Below, in pieces: positions 1 to 8,638 of a DNA stretch of 19,510 bases. The position numbers and the translations under genes are program-made. The notes beneath the pieces are model-generated. The model was not told the origin of the DNA and searched no databases. It saw nothing but the letters and a program-made list of their open reading frames with translations. The stretch comes from an uncultured Bacilli bacterium (GTDB lineage: Bacteria; Bacillota_I; Bacilli_A; RF39; UBA660): the NCBI GenBank assembly GCA_944331945.1, contig CALVJC010000064.1, positions 1 to 19,510 on the forward strand, in the 5' to 3' direction. Within the stretch, counting starts at the first letter, position 1; every line of letters begins with the position of its first letter.

Positions 1-1344
1 CTATCTTTAAGACAACCATCACAAGGGCCTGTATTCGGTTTAAAAGGTGGTGCTACGGGAGGCGGTTATAGTCAAATTGTACCTATGACTGATATCAATT
101 TACATTTTACCGGAGATTTTCATGCTATCACCTCTGCAAATAACTTAATTAGCGCTGCCATATACAATCATATAGAACAAGGGAATGAATTACAAATCGA
201 AGAAGTTACGTTTGAACGGTGCCTTGATGTGAATGATCGTAGTTTAAGAAAAGTTAAAGTTACTTGTAAAAAACAAGAATATGAAGACCATTTTCGCATC
301 ACTTCTGCTTCAGAAATCATGGCTCTATTTTGTCTTGCGACCTCTTTAGAAGATTTAAAAAAGCGCCTAGGAAATATTATTGTCGGCTATAATAAGGAAA
401 AGAAACCAATAACCGTTCATGATCTAAAGTTGGAAGGAGCACTTACGGTTATTTTAAAAGATGCCTTTTTCCCTAATTTAGTACAAACCTTAGAAGGCAC
501 GCCTTGTCTTGTTCATGGTGGACCATTCGCTAACATTGCGCATGGTTGTAGCAGTATAAAAGCGACGGAACTTGCTTTATCCTTAAGTGATTATGTAATA
601 ACGGAAGCAGGATTTGGTGCTGATTTAGGAGCTGAGAAATTTTTAGATATCGTCTGTCCAGAAGCCGGATTCACCCCCAATACCATTGTTTTAGTAGCAA
701 CCATTCGAGCTTTAAAACACCATGGGGAAGGAGATTTAAAGAAAGGTCTTGAAAACTTACAAGCTCATCTTGATCATTTAAAGAATTATCAAGTACCTCT
801 TGTGGTAGCTCTGAATCAATTTGAAGAAGACACGGAAGAAGAATTGCAAGTCGTTGAATCCTTCTTAGCTAAACAAAATATTCTCTATGCTAGAAGCACG
901 GCCTATAAAGATGGGGGAGAAGGAGCCATTTCTCTTGCCGAACAAGTAATAGAAAGTTGTAACCAAAAAACAAATTTTACTCCTCTTGTGAATCAAACCA
1001 TGACCTTAGAAGAAAAATTACACGTATTAGCAGAAAAGATCTATCAAGCGGAAAAAATAGAATATAGCATCAAAGCCCAAGAAATGTTAGAGCAAATAAA
1101 AGAACTCAATCTTTCTTATCTTCCTATCTGTGTCGCTAAAACGCAATATTCGATTTCAGACGATGCCAAAAAACTAGGCTATCCAAAAAACAATATCCTA
1201 CATGTTACCGACTTAAAAATAAATAAAGGTGCAGGCTTTATCACTGTTTTACTAGGAAACATCATGACTATGCCTGGTTTACCAAAACATCCAAATTATG
1301 AAAATATCGATTTAGAAAATGGAAAAATAAAAGGGATCTTTTAA
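1..1344 (+). CDS. fhs: Formate-tetrahydrofolate ligase, 5' end outside window
   Basis: The enzyme makes 10-formyl-tetrahydrofolate from formate, THF and ATP in cytosolic one-carbon metabolism. The frame is open from base 1, and its first codons already match the family, with the glycine-rich GGATGGGY stretch followed by MTDINLHFTGD. The ATG at 85 is therefore an internal Met, not the start. The 447 residues present compare with about 555 in the family, so roughly the first 110, including the ATP-binding P-loop, lie to the left. Other recognisable family stretches are the HGGPFANIAHG block near codon 175 and TEAGFGADLGAEKF just after it. The C-terminus ends normally in GKIKGIF. The next gene begins 50 bases downstream with no clear terminator between. 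The identification is very secure; the truncation is only the window edge. Confidence 0.96.
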   Translation, partial: LSLRQPSQGPVFGLKGGATGGGYSQIVPMTDINLHFTGDFHAITSANNLISAAIYNHIEQGNELQIEEVTFERCLDVNDRSLRKVKVTCKKQEYEDHFRITSASEIMALFCLATSLEDLKKRLGNIIVGYNKEKKPITVHDLKLEGALTVILKDAFFPNLVQTLEGTPCLVHGGPFANIAHGCSSIKATELALSLSDYVITEAGFGADLGAEKFLDIVCPEAGFTPNTIVLVATIRALKHHGEGDLKKGLENLQAHLDHLKNYQVPLVVALNQFEEDTEEELQVVESFLAKQNILYARSTAYKDGGEGAISLAEQVIESCNQKTNFTPLVNQTMTLEEKLHVLAEKIYQAEKIEYSIKAQEMLEQIKELNLSYLPICVAKTQYSISDDAKKLGYPKNNILHVTDLKINKGAGFITVLLGNIMTMPGLPKHPNYENIDLENGKIKGIF

Positions 1345-1394
1345 ATACACATAAAAACAAAAGAAGTGATCCATACTAAAATTGGTGAAGAAAA

Positions 1395-2102
1395 GTGGGT
1401 TATTTATCAATTTTAGGCAAAGGATTAACTTCTATTTTTTGTTTGTTCCTCTTATCAAAAGTCATGGGCCGCAAACAAGTAAGCCAACTAAACCTCTTTG
1501 ATTACATTATTGGCATTAGTATTGGCTCCATTGCTGCGGAAATGACGTTAAACAATGAAATTAATTTTTTTGAAGGTGTTTTCGCCCTTGTCATTTATGC
1601 CCTTGTTGCCTATCTAATTACAGAACTAACCTCAAAAAGTATAATTGCTAGAAGACTAATCACAGGATCCCCTTGTATTTTAATAGAAAAAGGAAAAATA
1701 CTATATACTTCTTTAAAGAAAAGTAAACTCGATCTAGGAGATTTATTACAAGAAGCGAGGATCAACGGTTACTTTGATTTAAGTCAAATAGAATATGCCA
1801 TCATGGAATCGAATGGAAAAATTAGCTTTTTAGTAAAAAGTAAATATCAACAACCCCAAAGAAAAGATTTAAAATTAAAAACCCCATACGAAGGTCTTTG
1901 TTGTAATGCCGTCCTTGATGGAAAAATTATGGAAAATAATTTACGCCAAATCAAAAAAGATGTAAAGTGGTTTAAAACGAGATTAGCCAAAGAATATGAC
2001 AAAGGAATCGAGAATCTCTTGCTAGTAACAATAGATAGCCAAGAACACTTAAAAATTTATGAGAAAAATGAAGAAAAAGAAGCGTACAAAGTCTTTGAAT
2101 AA
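1395..2102 (+). CDS. DUF421 / YetF-like integral membrane protein
   Basis: This is a 235-residue membrane protein of the DUF421 (YetF/YrbG-like) family, whose biochemical role is poorly defined. Three hydrophobic helices fill about the first 85 residues, with the family-typical KVMGRKQVSQLNLFDYI segment between helices 1 and 2 (residues about 22-38). A soluble mixed alpha/beta domain with many lysines follows, as is usual in this family. The start is a GTG at 1395. An in-frame TGA at 1386-1388 rules out an earlier start, and GGTGAAG at 1384-1390 serves as a close ribosome binding site. It sits between fhs and corA without obvious functional linkage to either. The family call is confident; the function is unknown. 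Confidence 0.85.
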   Translation: MGYLSILGKGLTSIFCLFLLSKVMGRKQVSQLNLFDYIIGISIGSIAAEMTLNNEINFFEGVFALVIYALVAYLITELTSKSIIARRLITGSPCILIEKGKILYTSLKKSKLDLGDLLQEARINGYFDLSQIEYAIMESNGKISFLVKSKYQQPQRKDLKLKTPYEGLCCNAVLDGKIMENNLRQIKKDVKWFKTRLAKEYDKGIENLLLVTIDSQEHLKIYEKNEEKEAYKVFE

Positions 2103-2105
2103 ACC

Positions 2106-2135
2106 TTGACAAGAAAGAACTTTTCCCTTTATGAT
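2106..2135 (+). promoter_or_regulatory. Sigma-A promoter of corA
   Basis: TTGACA at 2106-2111 and TATGAT at 2130-2135 are separated by 18 bases. The -10 box contains the ATG at 2131, so that ATG lies upstream of the expected transcript start (about 2142). This moves the corA start to the GTG at 2158. Confidence 0.7.
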
Positions 2136-2157
2136 GAAGAAGAAAAGAGGTGGTAAT

Positions 2158-3102
2158 GTGTTAAGAATTTATAATACGGACTTAAATACGAATGAGTTTA
2201 AACGAATTGATCATTTCGAGATGGGATGTTGGATTAACTTAACCGCTCCAACCGATGCAGAATTAATTGAAGTCTCTAATAGTTTAGGGATTAAGAAAAA
2301 CTTTATTATGAGTATCCTAGATAATGATGAAAAACCTAGAATTGATGAAGAAGATGGCTGCAAAATGCTTCTTTTAGATGTACCGATTCGTCACATAAAA
2401 AACAAAAGAGAAGCCATTAAAACGCTTCCCTTAGGAATTATTATTGTTAGAAATGATTATATTATTACCGTTTGTCTTCAGAAATATGCCTTATTAGATG
2501 AATTTAGTCAAGGAAAAGTAAGAGAATTTTATACCTATAAAAAGAGTCGCTTTGTGATTCAGATGATTTATCGTATCGCTGTTTCTTATTTAAAAATATT
2601 AAAAGAAATCGATGACCGTATTGAAAAAGCAGAAGAAAATATGCTTGGCGCTACGAAAAATGAGGAACTTTTAAACTTACTTGCTCTTGAAAATAGTTTA
2701 ACTTATATTATTACGGCCTTAAAATCCAATGGTGTTGTTCTGGATAAAATATTAAAAGGAAATGTGATTGAACTATTTGTAGAAGATGAAGACTTATTAG
2801 AAGATGCAATTATTGAAAATAATCAAGCGATTGAGATGTCTGAACTTTACCGAGGAATTTTAAGTAGTACCACAGATACTGTCGCGACGATTATATCCAA
2901 TAATTTAAATACGATTATGAAATTTTTAGCAGGGATTACCATTGTTATTTCGATTCCTACTATGGTCGCTTCTTTTATGGGAATGAATGTAGATTTAGGA
3001 GTATTTGCTAAAAACCCTTTTGCTTTCGTTCTTTTAATCTTAATTTCCTTGCTTCTATCAATTCTAGTAGCACTTCTTTTAAAAAAGAAAAATATGTTAT
3101 AA
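2158..3102 (+). CDS. corA: CorA-family divalent cation (Mg2+/Co2+) transporter
   Basis: The product is a 314-residue channel-type Mg2+ transporter of the CorA family, which works as a homopentamer in the cytoplasmic membrane. A large N-terminal cytosolic domain and a long helical region (about residues 140-240) lead into two C-terminal membrane helices. The family signature GMN is at residues 275-277, directly after the first helix, within SFMGMNVDLG. The last residues are a lysine-rich cytosolic tail, KKKNML. I place the start at GTG 2158, not ATG 2131, because the latter lies inside a consensus -10 box and because AGAGG at 2146-2150 is correctly spaced from the GTG. Its own promoter makes it independent of the DUF421 gene upstream. 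A shared hairpin separates it from the convergent gene. Confidence 0.92.
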   Translation: MLRIYNTDLNTNEFKRIDHFEMGCWINLTAPTDAELIEVSNSLGIKKNFIMSILDNDEKPRIDEEDGCKMLLLDVPIRHIKNKREAIKTLPLGIIIVRNDYIITVCLQKYALLDEFSQGKVREFYTYKKSRFVIQMIYRIAVSYLKILKEIDDRIEKAEENMLGATKNEELLNLLALENSLTYIITALKSNGVVLDKILKGNVIELFVEDEDLLEDAIIENNQAIEMSELYRGILSSTTDTVATIISNNLNTIMKFLAGITIVISIPTMVASFMGMNVDLGVFAKNPFAFVLLILISLLLSILVALLLKKKNML

Positions 3103-3129
3103 AAAAAGCCGAGAATTACTCGACTTTTT
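3103..3129. terminator. Bidirectional terminator between convergent genes
   Basis: Arms at 3103-3113 and 3119-3129 pair over 11 positions around a 5-base loop, with A-runs and T-runs on the outer sides. On the plus strand there is one C-A mismatch. On the minus strand the same position is a G-U wobble, so the helix is uninterrupted for the minus-strand gene, whose stop codon (3116-3118) lies in the loop. Confidence 0.7.
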
Positions 3130-3850
3130 CTGTAGTATTAGAACTATTTTCTTCACCCGTTGTAGTAGATGACTCTCCCTGTTCACTTGTTTCTGTAGTC
3201 TCACTGGTAGAAGTATCATTATTTCCGGTCGCAAGAGTTGGTTGATCATTGGTTACAATAATATTACTTGTATAAATACTATTTTGATAAGTAATCGTAT
3301 ATTGATAAGTTGCTGCTTGAGAAGTATTGACCTGACTAAGATCAAGGGTCATTTGAGCTTTTACTTCATCACTTAAGGTTTCCACAATATAATCTGCAAT
3401 ATCCGTAGATAAAACGGTTCCTACCTTAATATTTAACGTTTTCAAAGTAATAGTTTGTGCTTCCGGCTCAGTTGTTTTCTCTAAAACAACAATCTGTCCT
3501 GTAAATGTTTGATCTAGATAAGAAACTGTATAAGAATAAGTTCCCGGTTGGGTAACATTTACAGTACTAGTATCTAGTTTTAAATTTCCTAGCACTTCAT
3601 CTGTAACGGCACAATCTAAATAATCAATCACTCTAACACTAAGAGGAGTGTTCGCTTCGATTTCTAAATTTTTAAGTTTTAAATCAATGGTCTCATCCGT
3701 ATTACTAATTCTTTTTTGCTGGACTACTACAAGTACTTTCTGCTGTTCATCATTCGCCTGCATCGAAGAATACATCGCTCCTGAAGAAATACATAAGATT
3801 CCAAGCAAAGCAAAAGTAGAAACGGTAACCATCCTAATTTTCTGATCCAT
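3116..3850 (-). CDS. Membrane-anchored protein with two Ig-like repeats
   Basis: I do not recognise a named family for this 244-residue protein. Residues about 8-27 form one hydrophobic helix that would act as a signal anchor. Two copies of a module of about 66 residues follow (about 55-122 and 137-203). Each starts with a beta-strand of LKNLEI / LKTLNI type, continues through a DY segment and a DEV segment, and ends with a YSYTVSY / YQYTITY strand pair. This resembles bacterial Ig-like surface modules. The last 40 residues are almost only Ser, Thr, Glu, Asn and Gly, a flexible low-complexity tail with no LPXTG sorting signal. AAGGAGA lies just upstream of the ATG. A role at the cell surface is inferred; the function is unknown. 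Confidence 0.75.
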   Translation of the reverse strand: MDQKIRMVTVSTFALLGILCISSGAMYSSMQANDEQQKVLVVVQQKRISNTDETIDLKLKNLEIEANTPLSVRVIDYLDCAVTDEVLGNLKLDTSTVNVTQPGTYSYTVSYLDQTFTGQIVVLEKTTEPEAQTITLKTLNIKVGTVLSTDIADYIVETLSDEVKAQMTLDLSQVNTSQAATYQYTITYQNSIYTSNIIVTNDQPTLATGNNDTSTSETTETSEQGESSTTTGEENSSNTTEKVE

Positions 3851-3879
3851 ACCAAATCTCCTTTACTATTATTAATATC

Positions 3880-3909
3880 ATTATAACCGCAAAGAAAGAA
3901 TAGTTACAA
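3880..3909 (-). promoter_or_regulatory. Promoter of the Ig-like repeat protein gene
   Basis: On the minus strand, TTGTAA (3904-3909) and a perfect TATAAT (3880-3885) are separated by 18 bases. An AAGGAGA ribosome binding site lies just before the ATG at 3850, leaving a short 5' leader. Confidence 0.6.
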
Positions 3910-3939
3910 GTAAAAAAGCTTATTTTCTTAAAATTTATG

Positions 3940-4881
3940 TTAATCCGCTAGTAAATCTCCTTGCATAAGATCTTCTTTCGCCATCTTTTTATCAATTTCA
4001 TTCATGACACAAAACTTTTTTAATACCCACTCTGGAGCAATTAAATCCTCTTTCACAGGATCCCCTGTAATCCGATGAATCACGATATTAGGACGTAAAT
4101 ATTCTAATTGTTTCACCGTAATATCGACATATTCTTCTAAACTTAACAAAGGAAAAGGTTCTTTTTGATACCATTTTTCTAAAGCAGTATTTCTTAGTAC
4201 TTGTAACATATGTATCTTAATTCCTTGAATATCCAATTGATTTAACTCTTTCGCCGTTTCTATCATCATTTCCTCTGTCTCAAAAGGAAGCCCATTAATA
4301 ATATGAACAATGACCATAATACCAGCTTCCCTTAATTTTTTGACCATTTCTTTAAAATTGGCATAAGTGGAACAGCGATTAATTCGTTTTGCCGTTTCAT
4401 CATGAACCGTTTGTAGTCCCAGTTCCACCATTAAAAAAGTTCTTTTGTTTAAATCTTTTAAATAAGCAAGACAAGCATCACTAATGGCATCACTCCGTGT
4501 AGCAATGGCAATTCCTACCACATCTTCACGTTCTACAAAAGGTTCAAAACATTTTTTTAAATAAGAAACCGGCGCATAAGTATTGGTATGAGCCTGAAAA
4601 TAGGCAATAAATTTAGCATTCGGCCACTTTTTCTGCATCATTTTCTTACCTTTTTCAAATTGTGTTTCTAAATCTTCTCCTGGTTTCCCCGCAAATTCTC
4701 CACTACCAAGCTTAGAACAATAAACACATCCCCCATATCCCACTTTTCCATCAATATTGGGACAAGTAAAAGAAGCGTTCAGACTCACCTTGCAAATTTT
4801 TTCATGAAATTTTTGTTTATAAAAGTAAGTAAGAGTATGATATCTTTTATTATTATCACTATAAGGAAAATGAGATTTCAC
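3940..4881 (-). CDS. Radical SAM protein, TIGR01212 / YhcC-YtqA family
   Basis: This 313-residue protein belongs to the TIGR01212 radical SAM family (Elp3-like cysteine spacing), whose reaction is not firmly established. The iron-sulfur ligands sit in a C-X11-C-X2-C arrangement at residues 40, 52 and 55, inside FTCPNIDGK...GGCVYC. The opening KRYHTL and the late VIHRITGDP stretch are further family hallmarks. Length is normal. A longer frame opens with GTG at 4890, but AAAGGTGAT covers that codon and is ideally spaced for the GTG at 4881, which I prefer; the two versions differ by three residues. It is transcribed divergently from the VanY gene. The family call is secure and the substrate unknown. 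Confidence 0.9.
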   Translation of the reverse strand: MKSHFPYSDNNKRYHTLTYFYKQKFHEKICKVSLNASFTCPNIDGKVGYGGCVYCSKLGSGEFAGKPGEDLETQFEKGKKMMQKKWPNAKFIAYFQAHTNTYAPVSYLKKCFEPFVEREDVVGIAIATRSDAISDACLAYLKDLNKRTFLMVELGLQTVHDETAKRINRCSTYANFKEMVKKLREAGIMVIVHIINGLPFETEEMMIETAKELNQLDIQGIKIHMLQVLRNTALEKWYQKEPFPLLSLEEYVDITVKQLEYLRPNIVIHRITGDPVKEDLIAPEWVLKKFCVMNEIDKKMAKEDLMQGDLLAD

Positions 4882-4908
4882 ATCAATCACCTTTCTCTTT
4901 CTTGCTGT

Positions 4909-4917
4909 ATTGTATCA
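4909..4917 (-). promoter_or_regulatory. Extended -10 promoter of the radical SAM gene
   Basis: On the minus strand, TGA-TACAAT reads as an extended -10 element. No good -35 hexamer is visible at the right distance. The transcript would start near 4902, giving a leader of about 20 bases that carries the AAAGGTGAT site. Confidence 0.5.
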
Positions 4918-4965
4918 CAAGTGTAGAAAAAAAGTATATCTAATCTATAAAAAACAAGAAAAATA

Positions 4966-4974
4966 TGTTATGAT
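4966..4974 (+). promoter_or_regulatory. Extended -10 promoter of the VanY-GH31 unit
   Basis: TGT-TATGAT at 4966-4974 is an extended -10 element with only a weak -35. The predicted start near 4981 lies 6 bases before AAAGGAG (4987-4993), which fits translation from the GTG at 5003. It is back to back with the promoter of the minus-strand radical SAM gene. Confidence 0.5.
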
Positions 4975-5002
4975 AAAAGAAAAGATAAAGGAGAATTGCG
5001 AA

Positions 5003-6136
5003 GTGACCCAAAAGAAGTTAAAGTTAAAATTAAAACCAAAATTTAAAAAGATATTACTAATCATAGGTATCATTTTGATTCTTTTACTTGTCCTTTTTGG
5101 TCTTTATGTAAACAAAAGAAATGCCTTATCTTCGCTTGGTTATAGTGATAAAGCCATCGATAATATTATGAAAAAGTTTAAGACAAGCTATGTAGAAGAA
5201 CAAGGCGAGAACAAAATGTTAAATGCCGCTTTCGAAAGTAAGGACTATCAAGAAGATAATCTAGAAAACTATGCTAAAATTGAATATCAAGATCAAGAAG
5301 ATATTGTTAAAAATGTGAATGCTCTTCTTGAAAAAGGATATAAAACAAGTGAAATTTCTCTTATTCTCTCAAGGGGAAGTAATGAAGATGTAACCGAATT
5401 TGCTAAACGAGAGAAAGTAGATTATTTAGAAGAATTTCTTTCGGTTGATTATGCCAAATTAAAAAATTATGATCGCTATGTCGCTTATCAAGATTTAGAA
5501 AACGAGGATGCCGAAACAACCGTTCTTTATGTTAACTTAGACTTTGATAAAGAAGACTATGTGGACCCCTTAGAAATAACGGAATTTGATCAATATGTTC
5601 TAGTCAACAAGCATCGCCAATTAACGGAAGATTATGTACCAGATGACCTTGTCGAATTTAAAGAAGAAGACACCAAAGTAGATGAGACCGTGGAAGCGAC
5701 CGAAGAAGTAGTAAGAGCCTTTGAAGAAATGAAAGCAGCCGCTGCCAAAGAAGGCTTAACTCTAATGGTCAACTCAGGGTATCGTAGCTATCAAGATCAA
5801 GAAGAGATTATGCAAATATATTTAGATGCTTATGGTCAAAATTATGTAGATAACTATATCGCCAAACCAGGTTTTTCCGAACATCAAACCGCTATGAGTA
5901 TTGATGTTGCAAGTGCTACCGTTGATACCTTTGTAGAAAGTGATGAATACTCTTGGATGATGGATAATGCCTATCTTTATGGCTTCATTTTAAGATACCC
6001 AAGATCGAAAGAAGACATTACCGGCTATAAATGTGAAGCATGGCACTATCGCTATGTTGGAAAAGAGATTGCCAAATATATCAAAGAAAATAATATTACT
6101 TATGATGAGTATTATATGATGTTTTTAGATAAATAA
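5003..6136 (+). CDS. VanY-type D-alanyl-D-alanine carboxypeptidase, membrane-anchored
   Basis: The predicted product is a zinc peptidase of the M15B/VanY family that trims the terminal D-Ala of peptidoglycan stems outside the cell. A lysine-rich N-terminus and one hydrophobic helix (about residues 15-35) anchor the 377-residue protein. A charged linker region of about 190 residues precedes the catalytic domain. The domain shows NSGYRSYQDQ, the zinc-binding SEHQTAMSID (H294, D301) and EAWHYRYVG (E345, H348), so the active-site set is complete. The family's usual Gly after HQT is Ala here. Start choice: an open frame reaches back to 4910, but AAAGGAG at 4987-4993 and the promoter at 4966-4974 point to GTG 5003. 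GH31 follows after 22 bases, probably in the same transcript. Confidence 0.88.
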   Translation: MTQKKLKLKLKPKFKKILLIIGIILILLLVLFGLYVNKRNALSSLGYSDKAIDNIMKKFKTSYVEEQGENKMLNAAFESKDYQEDNLENYAKIEYQDQEDIVKNVNALLEKGYKTSEISLILSRGSNEDVTEFAKREKVDYLEEFLSVDYAKLKNYDRYVAYQDLENEDAETTVLYVNLDFDKEDYVDPLEITEFDQYVLVNKHRQLTEDYVPDDLVEFKEEDTKVDETVEATEEVVRAFEEMKAAAAKEGLTLMVNSGYRSYQDQEEIMQIYLDAYGQNYVDNYIAKPGFSEHQTAMSIDVASATVDTFVESDEYSWMMDNAYLYGFILRYPRSKEDITGYKCEAWHYRYVGKEIAKYIKENNITYDEYYMMFLDK

Positions 6137-6158
6137 AAGAATAAAAGGGAGTGATAAG

Positions 6159-8579
6159 ATGTATCCTCTTGGAAAACAATTTGAAATAGATGTTGAAAAG
6201 GGCAAAGCAGAGGAAACCAGTTGCCTTAAAGGAGTCCATTATCGTTTTACAATTTTAACAGAACGTTTAATTCGCTTAGAATATAGTAACAGCGGCAACT
6301 TTGTCGATGCGCCTAGTCAATTTGTAAGCAATCGTCACTATCCCAAAGTGGATTTTAAAGTCAAAGAAGAAGGAAATTTATTAGAAATTACCACTTCTTA
6401 TTTTCGCTTGCTTTATAACAAAGAAAAACCTTTTCCTGGTACAAACTTAGATCCGAAAAGAAACTTAAAAATCACTCTTCTTGTTGGGAACAATGAAGAT
6501 CGGGATTGGTATTATGGACATCCAGAAGTAAGAAATATGGATGGAAACCAAATTAGTATTGATTTAAAAACACCAAAAAAACTAAAAAAAGGACTTTATT
6601 CCCTAGAAGGATTCGCTTCTTTTGATGATAGTAATACGTTATTATATGCTGAAGATGGCACGACCTATCCTCGTGAAGAGGGAAGCCTTGATATCTATGT
6701 TTTCCTTTATCATAAAGATTATAATATGGCCTTAAAAGATTACTTCAAGTTAACGGGAACACCCGATTTAATTCCACGCTATGCGCTTGGAAATTGGTGG
6801 AGTAAAGACACTCCTTATACCAAAGAATCGTTAATGGAAGTAATCACCAATTTTGAACGTAGAAATGTTCCCTTATCCGTCATTCTTCTAGATAAAGATT
6901 GGCATTTAAGAGAAGTAGGTTCTAAAGAAAACTTAGAAACGGGTTTCACTTTCAATCCCCAATATTTTAATAATCCAAGAGAACTCACCAAAGAACTTCA
7001 TCATCACAATATTCGCTTAGGACTTCATATTGATCCAACCCAAGGACTTTATCCTCATGAAGCTTATTATCAACAAGCCTGTGAATATCTAAATATTCCA
7101 CAAGGTAATGTTATTCCTTTTCAAGTTTTAGATCCTAAATTCTTAGATGTTTACTTTAAATTATTCCTTCACCCTTTAGAAGCGTTTGGGGTAGATTTCT
7201 TCTGGCATGACTACAAAGGGGAAAATAATATTATCAAATTAAAAGCCTACAATCATTATCATTATCTTGACTCTGGAAGAAATCCTGCCAAAAGAAATAT
7301 TATGCTTTCCCGTAATGACTTATATGCTCCTCATCGCGAATCCATTCTTTATGCTGGTAAGAGTAAAGTATCTTGGGAAGGGTTAAGACAAATATCCTCT
7401 TTTACCTTAAATGCTGCCAACATCGGCGTCGCTTGGTGGAGTCATGATATTGGCGGTTATGATGGCGGAATTGAAGAAAGTGAATTATATATCCGTTATG
7501 TGGAATTAGGTGTTTTTTCTCCTATTTTCCGTTTTCATGCCGCTAGAAGTATTTACTATAAAAGAGAACCCTGGCATTGGGATATCAAAACTGAAACCAT
7601 TGTCAATGACTATTTACGGTTAAGACATCGCTTGATTCCATATCTTTATACAGAAGGCTATCAATATTATAAGGAAGCCATCCCTCTCATTAAACCATTT
7701 TATTATGACTATCCTTTTGTCATTGATGACAATATCTATAAATATCAATACTTTTTAGGCAGTGAATTATTAGTATGTCCTATCTTAACCAAAAAAGATT
7801 TGGTCATGAATCGTACCATCCATCGTTTTTATATGCCCGAAGGTACTTGGTATGACTTTAAAACAGGAAAAAAATTCCCCGGTAAGAAAAAATATACTTC
7901 CTTTTATAAAGAAGAAGATTACCCTGTCTTTGCGAAAAGTGGTTCCATTATTCCTTTATCCAATCGTAGTGATATCAATAATATCGGCCTCCCACAAGAT
8001 TTGGAAATTCATATTTTCCCTGGTACTTCCAATACTTATATTATGTATGAAGATGATGGCCTAACCTCTCTATATAAAGAAGGATATTTCTTAAAAACTT
8101 CGATCGACTACAATTATTTACAAAACAACTATACGGTGATTATCCGTTCCATTGAAGGAAAAAGTGGCATTGCCCCGATCAAACGAAACTACAAAATTCG
8201 CTTCCGGAACACAAAAAAAGCCGACGAAGTCATTGCCCACTTCAATGATCGAGAAATAAAAGTAAGTAAGATGTATGAAGAAGAAAATGACTTTATTGTA
8301 GAAATGAATGAGATGGAAACCATCGGCCAAGTTACAATTAACTGCAAAGGAAAAGACATCGAAATTGATGCCGTCAGACTAATTAACGAAGATATTAATA
8401 GTATTTTAATGGACTTACAAATTGAAACAAACATCAAAGAGAAAATTGCCGAGATTATTTTTGGCACTTTAACCATTAAGAAGAAAAGAATTGCTATTCG
8501 AAAACTTCATCGTCATGGATTATCCAAAGAACATATGGATTTATTCCTAAAATTATTGGAATATATTGATCAAGTATAA
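6159..8579 (+). CDS. Glycoside hydrolase family 31 protein (alpha-glucosidase-like)
   Basis: This 806-residue protein has GH31 architecture: an N-terminal beta-sandwich (about 1-200), a TIM barrel (about 205-540) and C-terminal beta-domains. The WHD segment carries the predicted nucleophile D351 (DFFWHDY). WWSHDIGGY at 426-434 and the later REPWHWD segment are strong family marks. The position usually holding the acid/base Asp (in a GDT/GDC motif before SWESL) reads AGKSKVSWEGL, with K401 in its place, so normal hydrolysis is uncertain. There is no signal peptide, so it is presumably cytosolic. About 60 helical, lysine-rich residues follow the last beta-domain. The ribosome binding site is AGGGAGTGAT. 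Substrate (alpha-glucoside, alpha-xyloside or other) cannot be told. Confidence 0.88.
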   Translation: MYPLGKQFEIDVEKGKAEETSCLKGVHYRFTILTERLIRLEYSNSGNFVDAPSQFVSNRHYPKVDFKVKEEGNLLEITTSYFRLLYNKEKPFPGTNLDPKRNLKITLLVGNNEDRDWYYGHPEVRNMDGNQISIDLKTPKKLKKGLYSLEGFASFDDSNTLLYAEDGTTYPREEGSLDIYVFLYHKDYNMALKDYFKLTGTPDLIPRYALGNWWSKDTPYTKESLMEVITNFERRNVPLSVILLDKDWHLREVGSKENLETGFTFNPQYFNNPRELTKELHHHNIRLGLHIDPTQGLYPHEAYYQQACEYLNIPQGNVIPFQVLDPKFLDVYFKLFLHPLEAFGVDFFWHDYKGENNIIKLKAYNHYHYLDSGRNPAKRNIMLSRNDLYAPHRESILYAGKSKVSWEGLRQISSFTLNAANIGVAWWSHDIGGYDGGIEESELYIRYVELGVFSPIFRFHAARSIYYKREPWHWDIKTETIVNDYLRLRHRLIPYLYTEGYQYYKEAIPLIKPFYYDYPFVIDDNIYKYQYFLGSELLVCPILTKKDLVMNRTIHRFYMPEGTWYDFKTGKKFPGKKKYTSFYKEEDYPVFAKSGSIIPLSNRSDINNIGLPQDLEIHIFPGTSNTYIMYEDDGLTSLYKEGYFLKTSIDYNYLQNNYTVIIRSIEGKSGIAPIKRNYKIRFRNTKKADEVIAHFNDREIKVSKMYEEENDFIVEMNEMETIGQVTINCKGKDIEIDAVRLINEDINSILMDLQIETNIKEKIAEIIFGTLTIKKKRIAIRKLHRHGLSKEHMDLFLKLLEYIDQV

Positions 8580-8603
8580 GATAGAAATATCTTTTTTTCT
8601 TTT
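8578..8603 (+). terminator. Rho-independent terminator after GH31
   Basis: A 6-bp stem (8578-8583 with 8588-8593) closes a GAAA tetraloop and is followed by a T-rich tract. It overlaps the GH31 stop codon. The stem is AT-rich, so it may be leaky. Confidence 0.6.
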
Positions 8604-8607
8604 GGCA

Positions 8608-8616
8608 TGCTATAAT
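8608..8616 (+). promoter_or_regulatory. Extended -10 promoter of the SDR-ECF ATPase operon
   Basis: TGC followed by a perfect TATAAT (8611-8616) forms an extended -10. No strong -35 is visible 17 bases upstream, where the terminator stem lies. Transcription would start near 8623, just ahead of the GGTGGTGA ribosome binding site. Confidence 0.55.
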
Positions 8617-8638
8617 ATTGATATGGGTGGTGAAGGAA

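Noticed and set aside
2131..2157. ATG at 2131 as the corA start
   Set aside because: It lies inside the -10 box of a consensus promoter, and the ribosome binding site downstream fits the GTG at 2158.
3648..3845. Plus-strand open frame of 65 codons
   Set aside because: It is the shadow of the Ig-like protein's coding sequence on the other strand.
8118..8476. Minus-strand open frames inside the GH31 gene
   Set aside because: They are antisense to a well-supported gene, lack ribosome binding sites and encode compositionally biased peptides.
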